This document shows, one piece after another, positions 16,477-24,973 of a DNA stretch of 64,000 nucleotides. The stretch is from positions 4,440,501-4,504,500 of the forward strand of contig NZ_CP140155.1 in assembly GCF_034479375.1 (NCBI RefSeq), written 5' to 3'. Position 1 is the stretch's first letter. Every line of letters starts with the position of its first letter. Made by a program: the position numbers and the translations under genes. Source of the DNA: Rhodopseudomonas palustris (GTDB lineage: Bacteria > Pseudomonadota > Alphaproteobacteria > Rhizobiales > Xanthobacteraceae). The notes below the pieces were generated by a model. The model was not told where the DNA came from. It saw nothing but the letters and a program-made list of their open reading frames with translations, and did not search any database.

Positions 16477-19319
16477 TCCGCGGCCTCCGCAGGCGTCGCG
16501 ATCCGCCGCGCCGCGGCCGCCTGCTCCTCATAGGCGCGCTGCCATTCCGACGGACCGTTCGACGGCGCCACCTGCACCGCCGTCACTTTGTATTCCGGGC
16601 AGTTGGTGGCCCAGTCGGAATACTCTGTCGTGACCACGTTGGCCTGGGTGTCGGGGTGGTGGAACGTGGTGTAGACGACACCCGGCGCGACCCGATCGGT
16701 GATCAGCGCGCGCAGCGTGGTCTCGCCGGCGCGGCTGGCGAGCCGCACCCAGTCGCCGTCGCGCACGCCGCGCTGCTCGGCGTCGTGCGGATGGATTTCG
16801 AGTCGGTCTTCCTCATGCCACACCGTGTTGGCGGTGCGCCGCGTCTGCGCGCCGACATTGTACTGCGACAGGATGCGGCCGGTGGTCAGCAGCAAGGGGA
16901 AGCGCGGTCCGGTGCGCTCGTCGGTGGCGACATATTCGGTGATGACGAACTTGCCCTTGCCGCGGACGAAGGCGTCGATATGCATCACCGGCGTGCCTTC
17001 CGGCGCGCGTTCGTTGCACGGCCATTGGATCGAGCCGAGCTGTTCCAGCCGATCATAGGAGACGCCAGCGAAGGTCGGCGTCAGGGCGGCGATCTCGTCC
17101 ATGATCTGCGACGGGTGATCGTAGCTCATGGCGAAGCCCATCGCATTGGCGAGCCGCTGCGTGACTTCCCAATCCTCCAGCCCATTGCGCGGCGTCATCA
17201 CCTTGCGCACCCGCTGGATACGGCGCTCGGCATTGGTGAAGGTGCCGTTCTTCTCCAGGAAGGTCGAGCCCGGCAGGAAGATATGTGCGTAGTTGGCGGT
17301 CTCGTTGAGAAACAGATCGTGCACGATGACGCATTCCATCGCGGCGAGGCCGGCGGCGACGTGTTTGGTGTTCGGGTCGGACTGCAGGATGTCCTCGCCC
17401 TGTACGTAGAGCGCCTTGAACGAGCCGTCGACCGCGGCGTCGAGCATGTTGGGGATGCGCAGCCCCGGTTCGTTGTTGAGCGTCACGCCCCACAGCGCCT
17501 CGAAGCTTTCGCGCACCGCGTCGGTCGAGATGTGGCGATAGCCCGGCAGTTCGTGCGGGAACGAGCCCATGTCGCAGGCGCCCTGCACGTTGTTCTGGCC
17601 GCGCAGCGGATTCACGCCGACGCCGGGGCGGCCGAGATTGCCGGTGGCCATTGCGAGGTTGGCGATCGCCATCACCGTGGTCGAACCCTGGCTGTGCTCG
17701 GTGACGCCGAGGCCGTAATAGATCGCGCCGTTGCCGCCGGTGGCGAACAACCTTGCGGCTTCGCGCAGCGCCTGCGGAGCGACGCCGGTGAAGGCCGCGG
17801 TGGCTTCCGGGCTGTTGCGCTCATCGGACACGAACGCCGCCCAGTGCTCGTATTCGCTCCAGTCGCAGCGCTCGCGCACGAAGGCCTCGTGGGTGAGTCC
17901 CTCTGTGACGATCACGTGCGCGATCGCGGTGAGCACGGCGACGTTGGTGCCAGGCTTGAGCGGCAGATGCTGCGCGGCCTCGATATGCGCCGAACGCACC
18001 AGATCGATCCGTCGCGGATCGACCACGATCAGCTTGGCGCCGGCACGCAGCCGCTTCTTCAGCCGCGAGGCGAATACGGGGTGGCCGTCGGTCGGATTGG
18101 CGCCGATCAGCATCACCACGTCGGTGTGCTCGACCGAGTCGAAATCCTGCGTGCCGGCCGAGGTGCCGAACGCGGTGGAGAGGCCGTAGCCGGTCGGCGA
18201 GTGGCAGACGCGGGCGCAGGTGTCGACATTGTTGTTGCCGAAGCCGGCGCGGATCAGCTTCTGCACCAGGAAGGTTTCTTCATTGGTGCAGCGCGACGAG
18301 GTGATGCCGCCGATCGAGTCGCGGCCGTATTTTGCCTGGATGCGCTTCAGCTCCGACGCCGCGTAAGTAAACGCCTCGTCCCAGCTGACCTCGCGCCACG
18401 GATCGCTGATCTTCGCCCGGATCATCGGGTTCAGGATGCGTTCCTTGTGGTTGGTGTAGCCCCAGGCGAAGCGGCCCTTGACGCAGGAATGGCCGCGATT
18501 GGCCTTGCCGTCCTTGTAGGGCACCATGCGGACGACTTCCTCGCCGCGCATCTCGGCTTTGAAGGTGCAGCCGACGCCACAGTAAGCACACGTCGTCACC
18601 ACCGAACGCTCCGGCGTGCCGATCTCGATCACCGATTTCTCGTTCAGCGTCGCGGTCGGGCAGGCCTGCACGCAGGCGCCGCAGGAGACGCATTCCGAGC
18701 CGAGGAAACTCTCCTGCATGCCGGGCGACACCACCGAGCCGAAGCCGCGGCCGGCGATCGTCAGCGCGAAAGTGCCTTGCACTTCTTCACAGGCGCGGAC
18801 GCAGCGCGAGCAGACGATGCACTTCGACGGATCATAGGTGAAGTAAGGATTGGACTCATCGAGCCCCGGATTGGGGTGCTTCTCGCCGCTATAACCATAG
18901 CGCACGTCGCGCAGGCCGACCGCGCCGGCCATGTCCTGCAGTTCGCAATCGCCATTGGCCGAGCAGGTCAGGCAGTCGAGCGGATGGTCGGAGATGTACA
19001 GCTCCATCACGCCCTTGCGGATCTGCTTCAGCCGCTCGGTCTGGGTGTGAACGACGAGGCCGTCGGCGGCCGGCGTGGTGCACGACGCCGGCGTGCCGCT
19101 GCGGCCGTCGATCTCGACCAGGCACAGCCGGCACGAGCCGAACGCATCGACCATGTCGGTGGCGCAGAGTTTCGGAATTGCAGTTCCGATCTCCATCGCG
19201 GCGCGCATGATCGAGGTGCCCTCCGGCACCGAGACGCTGCGGCCGTCGATCGTCAGCGTCACCATCGTGGTCGATGGTGAGCGCGGCGTGCCGTAGTCGA
19301 TTTCCTGAACCAGAGCCAT
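16473..19319 (-). CDS. fdsA: NAD-dependent formate dehydrogenase alpha subunit (Mo/Fe-S catalytic)
   Basis: 948 residues, the usual length. Domains in order: [2Fe-2S] ferredoxin (CATDMVDAFGSCRLC, then C in PASC), NuoG-like HxxxC cluster (DHPLDCLTCSANGDC), two [4Fe-4S] sites (CIVCSRCVRACEE; CVSCGACVQACPT), the proximal cluster (CAYCGVGC ... HSCVKG), then the molybdopterin domain and C-terminal MGD-binding domain. The Mo ligand is Cys about 372 in DTCARVCHSPTG, so it is a cysteine, not selenocysteine, enzyme. It oxidises formate to CO2 (and can reduce CO2) in the cytoplasm, passing electrons through FdsB to NAD+. Confidence 0.97.
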   Translation of the reverse strand: MALVQEIDYGTPRSPSTTMVTLTIDGRSVSVPEGTSIMRAAMEIGTAIPKLCATDMVDAFGSCRLCLVEIDGRSGTPASCTTPAADGLVVHTQTERLKQIRKGVMELYISDHPLDCLTCSANGDCELQDMAGAVGLRDVRYGYSGEKHPNPGLDESNPYFTYDPSKCIVCSRCVRACEEVQGTFALTIAGRGFGSVVSPGMQESFLGSECVSCGACVQACPTATLNEKSVIEIGTPERSVVTTCAYCGVGCTFKAEMRGEEVVRMVPYKDGKANRGHSCVKGRFAWGYTNHKERILNPMIRAKISDPWREVSWDEAFTYAASELKRIQAKYGRDSIGGITSSRCTNEETFLVQKLIRAGFGNNNVDTCARVCHSPTGYGLSTAFGTSAGTQDFDSVEHTDVVMLIGANPTDGHPVFASRLKKRLRAGAKLIVVDPRRIDLVRSAHIEAAQHLPLKPGTNVAVLTAIAHVIVTEGLTHEAFVRERCDWSEYEHWAAFVSDERNSPEATAAFTGVAPQALREAARLFATGGNGAIYYGLGVTEHSQGSTTVMAIANLAMATGNLGRPGVGVNPLRGQNNVQGACDMGSFPHELPGYRHISTDAVRESFEALWGVTLNNEPGLRIPNMLDAAVDGSFKALYVQGEDILQSDPNTKHVAAGLAAMECVIVHDLFLNETANYAHIFLPGSTFLEKNGTFTNAERRIQRVRKVMTPRNGLEDWEVTQRLANAMGFAMSYDHPSQIMDEIAALTPTFAGVSYDRLEQLGSIQWPCNERAPEGTPVMHIDAFVRGKGKFVITEYVATDERTGPRFPLLLTTGRILSQYNVGAQTRRTANTVWHEEDRLEIHPHDAEQRGVRDGDWVRLASRAGETTLRALITDRVAPGVVYTTFHHPDTQANVVTTEYSDWATNCPEYKVTAVQVAPSNGPSEWQRAYEEQAAAARRIATPAEAAE

Positions 19320-19329
19320 GGAGCGTCCT

Positions 19330-20886
19330 TTATTCCGCAGCCTGCAGGCGGCGCGGCGCGAGGCCGAAATCTTCCGGGAAGTGCGTGAGCGCCGACAGCA
19401 CCGGGATCGGCGCCAGCCCGCCCAGCGCGCACAGCGAGCCGAACTTCATGGTGTTGCAGAGGTCTTCGAGCACGGCGATATTGGCGGCGGGCTTGTCGCC
19501 GGCGATGATCCTGTCGACGGTCTCGGCGCCGCGGGTGGAGCCGATGCGACACGGGGTGCATTTGCCGCAGGATTCGATCGCGCAGAACTCCATCGCGAAC
19601 CGCGCCTGCTTGGCCATGTCGACGGTGTCGTCGAACACCACCACGCCGCCGTGCCCGACCATGCCGCTCCTTGCAGCAAAAGCCTCGTAGTCGAACGGCG
19701 TGTCGAACAGCGCCCGTGGGAAATACGCGCCGAGCGGGCCGCCGACCTGCACCGCACGGACCGGGCGGCCGCTCAGCGTGCCGCCGCCGATGTCGTCGAT
19801 CAGTTCGCCCAGCGTGATGCCGAACGCGACCTCGAACAGCCCGCCGTGCTTGACGTTGCCGCCGAGCTGGATCGGCTTGGTGCCGCGCGAGCGGCCCATG
19901 CCGCAATCCGCATAGGCCTGCGCGCCCCCGTCGAGAATGTACGGCACCGCCGAGAAGGTCAGCACGTTGTTGATCACGGTCGGCCGGCCGAACAGCCCCT
20001 TGTGGGCCGGCAGCGGCGGCTTGGCGCGCACCGTGCCGCGCTTGCCCTCGAGGCTCTCCAGCATCGAGGTCTCCTCGCCGCAGATATAGGCACCGGCGCC
20101 GACTCTCACTTCGATATCGAAAGAATCGGTCGAGTGGCAGATGTGATCGCCGAGATAGCCGGTGCGACGCGCCGCCTCGATGGCGGCGTTCATCGCCTCC
20201 ACCGCGTGCGGATATTCCGAGCGGATATAGATGTAGCCCTTGGTGGCGCCGACCGCGATCCCGGCGATCGTCATGCCCTCGATCACCATGAAGGGATCGC
20301 CCTCCATCAGCATCCGGTCGGCGAAGGTGCCGCTGTCGCCTTCGTCGGCGTTGCAGCAGATGTATTTCTGGCCGCGGCCGGCCTGCGCCACGGTGCGCCA
20401 TTTGGTGCCGGTCGGAAATCCGGCGCCGCCGCGGCCGCGCAGCCCGGATTTGACGACGTCGTCGATGATCGCGTTCGAGCTCAGCTTCAGCGCGCGTTCC
20501 AGCCCCTTGTAGCCGCCATGGGCGCGATAATCGTCGATCGAGCGCGGATCGACGATGCCGCAGCGGACGAAGGTGAGGCGCGTCTGCCGCTTCAGCCAGG
20601 GAATCTGCTCGGTGAGGCCGAGTTTCAGCGGATGATCGCCGTCAGACAAAATCGCTTCGAGGATAGACGGCACATCCGCGATCGTGGTCGGCCCGAAGGC
20701 GACGCGACCGGCCTGTGTCTCCACTTCGAGCATCGGCTCCAGCCAATACAGCCCGCGCGAGCCGGGGCGGACCAGATCGAGCGAGACGTCGCGCTCATGC
20801 GCGACGCGGCTCAGTTCGGCCGCGACCTCGTCGGCGCCGACCGCGAGCGCGCCGGAATCGCGCGGGATGAAGATGCGGATGCTCAT
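19330..20886 (-). CDS. fdsB: NAD-dependent formate dehydrogenase beta subunit (FMN, NADH site)
   Basis: 518 residues from ATG 20886, which makes an ATGA overlap with fdsG. The N-terminal thioredoxin-like region (about 1-130) is followed by the NuoF-like core: GRGGAGFPTGTKW (NADH/FMN), ICCNADEGDSGTFADR, GAYICGEETSMLESLEG and the [4Fe-4S] motif ESCGKCTPCRIG with the later Cys in GSLCALGG. It hands electrons from the FdsA clusters to NAD+ through FMN. The gene lies 10 bp upstream of fdsA on the same transcript. Confidence 0.96.
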   Translation of the reverse strand: MSIRIFIPRDSGALAVGADEVAAELSRVAHERDVSLDLVRPGSRGLYWLEPMLEVETQAGRVAFGPTTIADVPSILEAILSDGDHPLKLGLTEQIPWLKRQTRLTFVRCGIVDPRSIDDYRAHGGYKGLERALKLSSNAIIDDVVKSGLRGRGGAGFPTGTKWRTVAQAGRGQKYICCNADEGDSGTFADRMLMEGDPFMVIEGMTIAGIAVGATKGYIYIRSEYPHAVEAMNAAIEAARRTGYLGDHICHSTDSFDIEVRVGAGAYICGEETSMLESLEGKRGTVRAKPPLPAHKGLFGRPTVINNVLTFSAVPYILDGGAQAYADCGMGRSRGTKPIQLGGNVKHGGLFEVAFGITLGELIDDIGGGTLSGRPVRAVQVGGPLGAYFPRALFDTPFDYEAFAARSGMVGHGGVVVFDDTVDMAKQARFAMEFCAIESCGKCTPCRIGSTRGAETVDRIIAGDKPAANIAVLEDLCNTMKFGSLCALGGLAPIPVLSALTHFPEDFGLAPRRLQAAE

Positions 20887-21353
20887 CGCTGCGCCTCCGC
20901 CATCAGGGCGTCGAGGCGCGACGCATCGAGCCGGCCGATCACGCGGTCGTCGAGCATAGCCGCCGGCGCCGTGGCGCACAGGCCGAGGCAATAGATCGGC
21001 TCCAGCGTCACCGCGCCGTCCGCCGTGGTGGCGCCGAACCCGACCCCGAGCCGGTTTTCGATCCGCGCCGCCAGCGCATCGCCGCCGGCGGCCTGGCAGG
21101 CCTCGGCGCGGCACAGCTTCAGCACGTGGCGGCCGGGCGGTTCGCGCCGGAAATCCGGATAGAAGGTCAGCACGCCGTGGATCTCGGCGCGCGACAGGTT
21201 CAGCGCCTGCGCCACCATCGGCTCGGCGGCTGCCGGCACATAGCCGAACGCTTCCTGCAGCGCGTGCAGGATCACCAGCGTCGGCCCCTCCTTGTGCGTC
21301 AACCCGGCGATGATCTCAGCGGCGCGGGTCGGATCCCATGTCTCATTATGCAT
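20883..21353 (-). CDS. fdsG: NAD-dependent formate dehydrogenase gamma subunit ([2Fe-2S])
   Basis: 156 residues, NuoE-like. The [2Fe-2S] thioredoxin-fold ligands are C81, C86, C122 and C126 (KLCRAEACQAAG; YCLGLCATAP). Helical N-terminus LTHKEGPTLVILHALQEAFG is typical of the family. First gene of fdsGBA-fdhD-fdsD; its promoter must lie in 21354-21540, an AT-richer stretch. With FdsB it makes the diaphorase part of the cytoplasmic complex. Confidence 0.95.
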   Translation of the reverse strand: MHNETWDPTRAAEIIAGLTHKEGPTLVILHALQEAFGYVPAAAEPMVAQALNLSRAEIHGVLTFYPDFRREPPGRHVLKLCRAEACQAAGGDALAARIENRLGVGFGATTADGAVTLEPIYCLGLCATAPAAMLDDRVIGRLDASRLDALMAEAQR

Positions 21354-21544
21354 CGGCGCTCTTTTCGGCGTTGTCTCGCGACCGATGAAAATGAGAATCG
21401 TTCAAAGAATCAATAAAGCTGTCCAATGCTGCGATAGGGAAACGATAATGACGGGGCCCTGATCCGCATCCTTCGAGGCGCCCGATGGCGCGGCAGCTCG
21501 GAGCGCGGCCAAGAACGTCAGTTACCAGGACAAAAGCCTCTCCC
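21354..21544. other. Promoter region of the fds operon
   Basis: Between fdsG and the repeat at 21545-21664. The stretch 21385-21425 is clearly AT-richer than its surroundings (ATTGATTCTTTGAACGATTC on the minus strand) and is the likely site for RNA polymerase and the LysR regulator. No exact -35/-10 pair or T-N11-A box could be fixed with confidence. Confidence 0.4.
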
Positions 21545-21664
21545 CGTCATTGCGAGCGAAGCGAAGCAATCCAGGGCCGGTGCACGGAGCTCTGGATTGC
21601 TTCGTCGCGGAGCCTGTGCTCGGACGGCGCGAAGCGCCGATCCGAGTGCTCCTCGCAATGACGA
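21545..21664. repeat. Palindromic repeat, family C
   Basis: The outer arms are CGTCATTGCGAGCGAAGCGA and the inverse ending GCTCCTCGCAATGACGAG, with inner AGCAATCCAG / CTGGATTGCT arms. This GCGAGCGAAGCGAAGCAATCC word is a familiar dispersed repeat in Bradyrhizobiaceae genomes. Confidence 0.75.
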
Positions 21665-21709
21665 GCAAGCTCCCACTCCTGAACCAGATTGCCGAGGTCT
21701 CCTCGCTGA

Positions 21710-22723
21710 TCAGTTCTGCAGCGACGGCGCGACCTCGCGCGCGGTTTGCATCAGGGCGGCGACCAGCGGCGTGTAGGGCTCGCGTGGCGGCACCACCAGG
21801 CCGATGCTGTAGGACACCAGCGGATCGACGATCGGAATGGTGCGCACGCCGTCGCCGAGGCCGAGCGTTTCGGCGAGCTTCGCCGGCATCACGCTGGCCC
21901 AGCGCCCGGTCTTGACGTGGGTGTAGAGCACGATGATCGAATTCGACGTCAGGGTCGGAAGCGCCTCGGTGCCGGCTTCGCGCAGCGCGCGGTCGATGAT
22001 GCGGCGGTTCTGCATGTTCGGCGTCAGCAGACACAGCGGGACCTGCCCGACTTCCTTCCACGTCACCTGATCACGATCGCCGAACATGCCGTCGGGCGAG
22101 GTGATCAGCCGGTAGCTCTCCTGATACAGCGGAATCGTGCGAACTTTGCCGACGGGTTCGTTCTCGATGTAGGTGAGGCCCGCATCCGCCTCGAGATTTT
22201 CCAGCAGGCCGAGCACTTCCGAGGAGGTGCAGGACTGAATGCTGAAGCGCACATCCGGATAGCGCGCGCGGAACGGCGTGGTCAGCGACGCCACCATGCC
22301 GAGCACGGTCGGGATCGCGGCGATCCGGAGTTCTCCGCTGAGGCTGCCCTTCAGCGTGTTGATTTCCTGCTTCATCGCCCGGGTATCAGCGACGATCCTC
22401 CGCGCCCAGTCCAGCGTCCGCTCGCCTTCCGGCGTGAAGCCGAGAAAACGGGAACCGCGCTGCACCAGCATCACGCCGAGGATCTCCTCGAGCTGCTTGA
22501 TGCTGGTCGACATCGTCGGCTGCGTCACGCCGCAGGCTTCCGCCGCCCGTCCGAAATGGCGTTCCTTGGCGAGCGCAAGCAGCAACTCGAGCTTGTCGAT
22601 CAAACCGGCCTCGATCAATTCGCGAAAGTATGACGCGAGTCTTGCCCGATCGCAGCAGGTTCGGCAAGGCGGCCGAACGGGACCACGAACATGGCCACGC
22701 TCTCCCTCTTTCCCGTCGGGCAC
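21710..22723 (-). CDS. LysR family transcriptional regulator, probably of the fds operon
   Basis: The helix-turn-helix is at KERHFGRAAEACGVTQPTMS and the rest is a LysR substrate-binding domain (ELRIAAIPTVLGMVASL ... TSNSIIVLYTHVKTGRWASV). It matches the FdsR-like group that lies upstream of formate dehydrogenase operons and responds to formate. The start is uncertain: GTG 22723 gives 337 residues, but the first 35 (MPDGKEGERG...) come from repeat-edge sequence. TTG 22618 would start at the usual position just before LIEAGLIDKLELL. Same strand as fdsG, 356 bp upstream. Confidence 0.88.
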   Translation of the reverse strand: MPDGKEGERGHVRGPVRPPCRTCCDRARLASYFRELIEAGLIDKLELLLALAKERHFGRAAEACGVTQPTMSTSIKQLEEILGVMLVQRGSRFLGFTPEGERTLDWARRIVADTRAMKQEINTLKGSLSGELRIAAIPTVLGMVASLTTPFRARYPDVRFSIQSCTSSEVLGLLENLEADAGLTYIENEPVGKVRTIPLYQESYRLITSPDGMFGDRDQVTWKEVGQVPLCLLTPNMQNRRIIDRALREAGTEALPTLTSNSIIVLYTHVKTGRWASVMPAKLAETLGLGDGVRTIPIVDPLVSYSIGLVVPPREPYTPLVAALMQTAREVAPSLQN

Positions 22724-22727
22724 AGCC

Positions 22728-22860
22728 TGCTCCCTCTCCCGCTTGCGGGAGAGGGTTGGGGTGAGGGCACCGCAGGCACTGATCGAGTGTTCCGTCGAGA
22801 GTCAGCTTCCCCTACCCGGATCGCTACGCGATCCGACCTCCCCCGCAACCGGGAGAGGTG
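22728..22860. repeat. Palindromic repeat, family B
   Basis: CTCCCTCTCCCGCTTGCGGG at 22731-22750, followed by AGAGGGTTGGGGTGAGGGC, then the inverse end ACCTCCCCCGCAACCGGGAG near 22837-22856. It lies between btaA and the LysR gene and abuts the longest LysR start. Confidence 0.7.
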
Positions 22861-22899
22861 GCTGTGGCACTGTCTTGCTCTCGCTTGCGCGCCGCCGGA

Positions 22900-24117
22900 T
22901 CAGCCCGCGTTTGCTCGCGCGTAGCAGTGGAAGCCGCCATAGATCCCCGAGCGGTCGCGGTCGAAGCCGATCGCGCTGCGCTCGGCGTCGCGCTGCCAGA
23001 CCTGTCGCAGCGGCGCGAGCGCGTCGGTCTCCAGCGGCGATTCGGCGCCCGCGGTGCGGAAGATCACTCGCACCGAATCCTTGCCGGAGCGGTCGATCGC
23101 GTCCCACAGCGCGCGGATCTCGTCCGGCGCCATCCAGTCCTGCGAGTCGAGCAGCACGACGGCGTCGATCTGCCGGGCCGGCAGATTTTCCAGGAACACC
23201 CGCAGGTTTTCGTGGACCGGAATGATCAGGCCGGCGCCCGAGCGCATCTGCGCGTAGCGGCTGCGCTGCAGATACAGCGGCAGGCAGGTATCGCCTGGCC
23301 CTGGATAGCTCCGGCTCAGCGCCTGCCAGGCGAAGTAATTGGTCTCGTTCGGATAGACGTTGATCAGCCGCAGCAGGCGCTGATGCAGCACCTCGTTGAG
23401 CGGCTGGTCGCCGCCGAGCAGTTCGCGCTGCTGCGGCGGGATGCCGAGGCTGAACAGCAGCGCCGGCGTGCGCGTCAGCAGTCTGGCGAAGCGCGAGTGG
23501 AACAGACGATCGAGCTGCTGCAGCGCTGCCTTGCGCTCGGGCGAGTCCGGCGCCGCCTTCAGCAGGACCGACAGGTCGATCTTGGCGAATTTCGCCAGCA
23601 GATGCGCGAAGCCGATGAAGCTGCCGAGCGCGCCGTGACGATAGAAGCCATCGGTGAAGTAGCGATAGCGCGCGCGGCCGCGGAAATCGCGCTCGTCCCA
23701 ATAGCTGCGCGCGTCGCCGGCGAGCTGCGGCCGCAGCCGCTGCCGATACAGATCGGCATTGTCGTCGGCGGTGCCTTCGCCGAAGAAGCGCCAGAACTGC
23801 TCGTAGTCCGGCAGCGCCCGCAATCCGGCGAGCTTCAGCTTCAGCAGCGCGAGATGCGCCTCGTTGAGATCGACGGCGAACACCTGCGCGGGCTTCGCCG
23901 TGAGGTAGGACAGCGCGTTGCAGCCGCCCGAGGAAATCGTCACGATGGTGGAGCCGATCGGCAATTGCAGCGCCGCGAGATCCGCCTCGGGGTCTTCCCA
24001 GATCTGGGTATAGACCAGACGGCGGAACCAGATCGAAAACAGACGATCCCAGATCGTCGACTCGCTGCGATCCTTGCTGTTGCGGACCGCGTCCGCGATG
24101 AGCTGCTGCGTATTCAT
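22900..24117 (-). CDS. btaA: SAM:diacylglycerol 3-amino-3-carboxypropyltransferase (DUF3419)
   Basis: 405 residues. BtaA moves the aminocarboxypropyl group of S-adenosylmethionine to diacylglycerol, the first step of betaine lipid DGTS synthesis. Landmarks are SIWFRRLVYTQIWEDPEADL, the SAM-binding TISSGGCNALSYL with AVDLNEAHL, and YPNETNYFAWQALSRSYP. It acts at the inner membrane. btaB is divergent 115 bp away, whereas in Rhodobacter and Sinorhizobium the two genes are in one operon. A Pho box with a TATTCT -10 lies in front, so induction by phosphate starvation is likely. Confidence 0.92.
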   Translation of the reverse strand: MNTQQLIADAVRNSKDRSESTIWDRLFSIWFRRLVYTQIWEDPEADLAALQLPIGSTIVTISSGGCNALSYLTAKPAQVFAVDLNEAHLALLKLKLAGLRALPDYEQFWRFFGEGTADDNADLYRQRLRPQLAGDARSYWDERDFRGRARYRYFTDGFYRHGALGSFIGFAHLLAKFAKIDLSVLLKAAPDSPERKAALQQLDRLFHSRFARLLTRTPALLFSLGIPPQQRELLGGDQPLNEVLHQRLLRLINVYPNETNYFAWQALSRSYPGPGDTCLPLYLQRSRYAQMRSGAGLIIPVHENLRVFLENLPARQIDAVVLLDSQDWMAPDEIRALWDAIDRSGKDSVRVIFRTAGAESPLETDALAPLRQVWQRDAERSAIGFDRDRSGIYGGFHCYARANAG

Positions 24118-24143
24118 ACCACCCTCGAATCGGCAATCGTTCG

Positions 24144-24177
24144 AGAATAGCCGCGTCGCACTGCAGTTTTACGACAG
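24144..24177 (-). promoter_or_regulatory. Pho box and -10 element in front of btaA
   Basis: On the minus strand CTGTCGTAAAACTGCAGT (24177 to 24160) matches the PhoB consensus CTGTCAT-N4-CTGTCAT at 6/7 and 4/7 positions. After 10 nt a TATTCT -10 element follows (24149-24144), the spacing expected for PhoB-activated promoters. Confidence 0.7.
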
Positions 24178-24199
24178 TCCGCGCATCGCGCCGCAGCGT

Positions 24200-24217
24200 C
24201 TGTCATCAACATGTCGT
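24200..24217 (+). promoter_or_regulatory. Pho box in front of btaB
   Basis: CTGTCATCAACATGTCGT: the first half is a perfect CTGTCAT, the second half (ATGTCGT) matches 5/7, with the standard 4 nt linker. It points towards btaB. A weak -10 (GATGAA, 24228-24233) lies 10 nt further on. Confidence 0.75.
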
Positions 24218-24232
24218 CGCAAAACGGGATGA

Positions 24233-24973
24233 ATGGCGGATGATTCCAGATCGAGGGCGCACTCCGTGACCATGATCCGCTCCGAAATTTCTGCTGATCC
24301 GTCCTGGCCGGTCGACGCGACGTCGCGCATGAACCGGATGTATCGCTATCAGCGGCACATTTATGATACCACTCGCCGGTACTATCTTCTCGGTCGCGAC
24401 GAACTGATCGCCGGCCTGGCGCCCGCCGCCGGGGACAATGTGCTGGAAATCGGCTGCGGCACCGGCCGCAATCTGATCGCGGCGGCGAGCCGCTATCCGG
24501 ACGCGCGCTTCTATGGATTCGACGTGTCGACCGAGATGCTGACTTCGGCGATCAGCGCCATCGCCCGCGCCGGGCTGAGCGGCTCGGCGAAGGTCGCCCA
24601 TGGCGACGCCACCAGCTTCACCGCGCAGGCGGTGTTCGGCCAGCCGATCGCGTTCGACCGGGTGATGATCTCCTACAGCCTGTCGATGATCCCGGACTGG
24701 ACCGCGGTGATCGAGCGGGCGGTCGCCAGCCTGAAGCCGGGCGGCCAGTTGCACATCGTCGATTTCGGCGACCAGAGTGGCTTGCCGCAGGCGATCCGCA
24801 CTGCACTGCGCCGCTGGCTGGCGCTGTTCGACGTCACGCCCCGCGATGAACTCGAAACGACGCTGATGCAGATCGCGGTGCGCACCGGCGCCGGGCTGAA
24901 ATTCGACAGGCCGTATCGCGGCTACGCGCAGGCCGCGGTGCTGACCCTGCCGTCGCGGCGCCGCGCGCCGTGA
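24233..24973 (+). CDS. btaB: Diacylglyceryl-homoserine N-methyltransferase
   Basis: Up to 246 residues. BtaB methylates diacylglyceryl-homoserine three times to give the betaine lipid DGTS. RMYRYQRHIYDTTRRYYLLG is the typical N-terminal block and VLEIGCGTGRN (residues 70-80) the SAM site; FGDQSGLP and the C-terminal PYRGYAQAAVLTLP fit the family. The ATG at 24233 lies at or before the transcription start predicted from the Pho box, so GTG 24266 or ATG 24272 may be the real start. Its stop overlaps the start of the SMR exporter gene. Confidence 0.9.
   Translation: MADDSRSRAHSVTMIRSEISADPSWPVDATSRMNRMYRYQRHIYDTTRRYYLLGRDELIAGLAPAAGDNVLEIGCGTGRNLIAAASRYPDARFYGFDVSTEMLTSAISAIARAGLSGSAKVAHGDATSFTAQAVFGQPIAFDRVMISYSLSMIPDWTAVIERAVASLKPGGQLHIVDFGDQSGLPQAIRTALRRWLALFDVTPRDELETTLMQIAVRTGAGLKFDRPYRGYAQAAVLTLPSRRRAP

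Noticed and set aside
16656..19280. An 874-codon plus-strand frame
   Set aside because: Antisense to fdsA, which has all cofactor motifs. The product has shadow composition and no domain.
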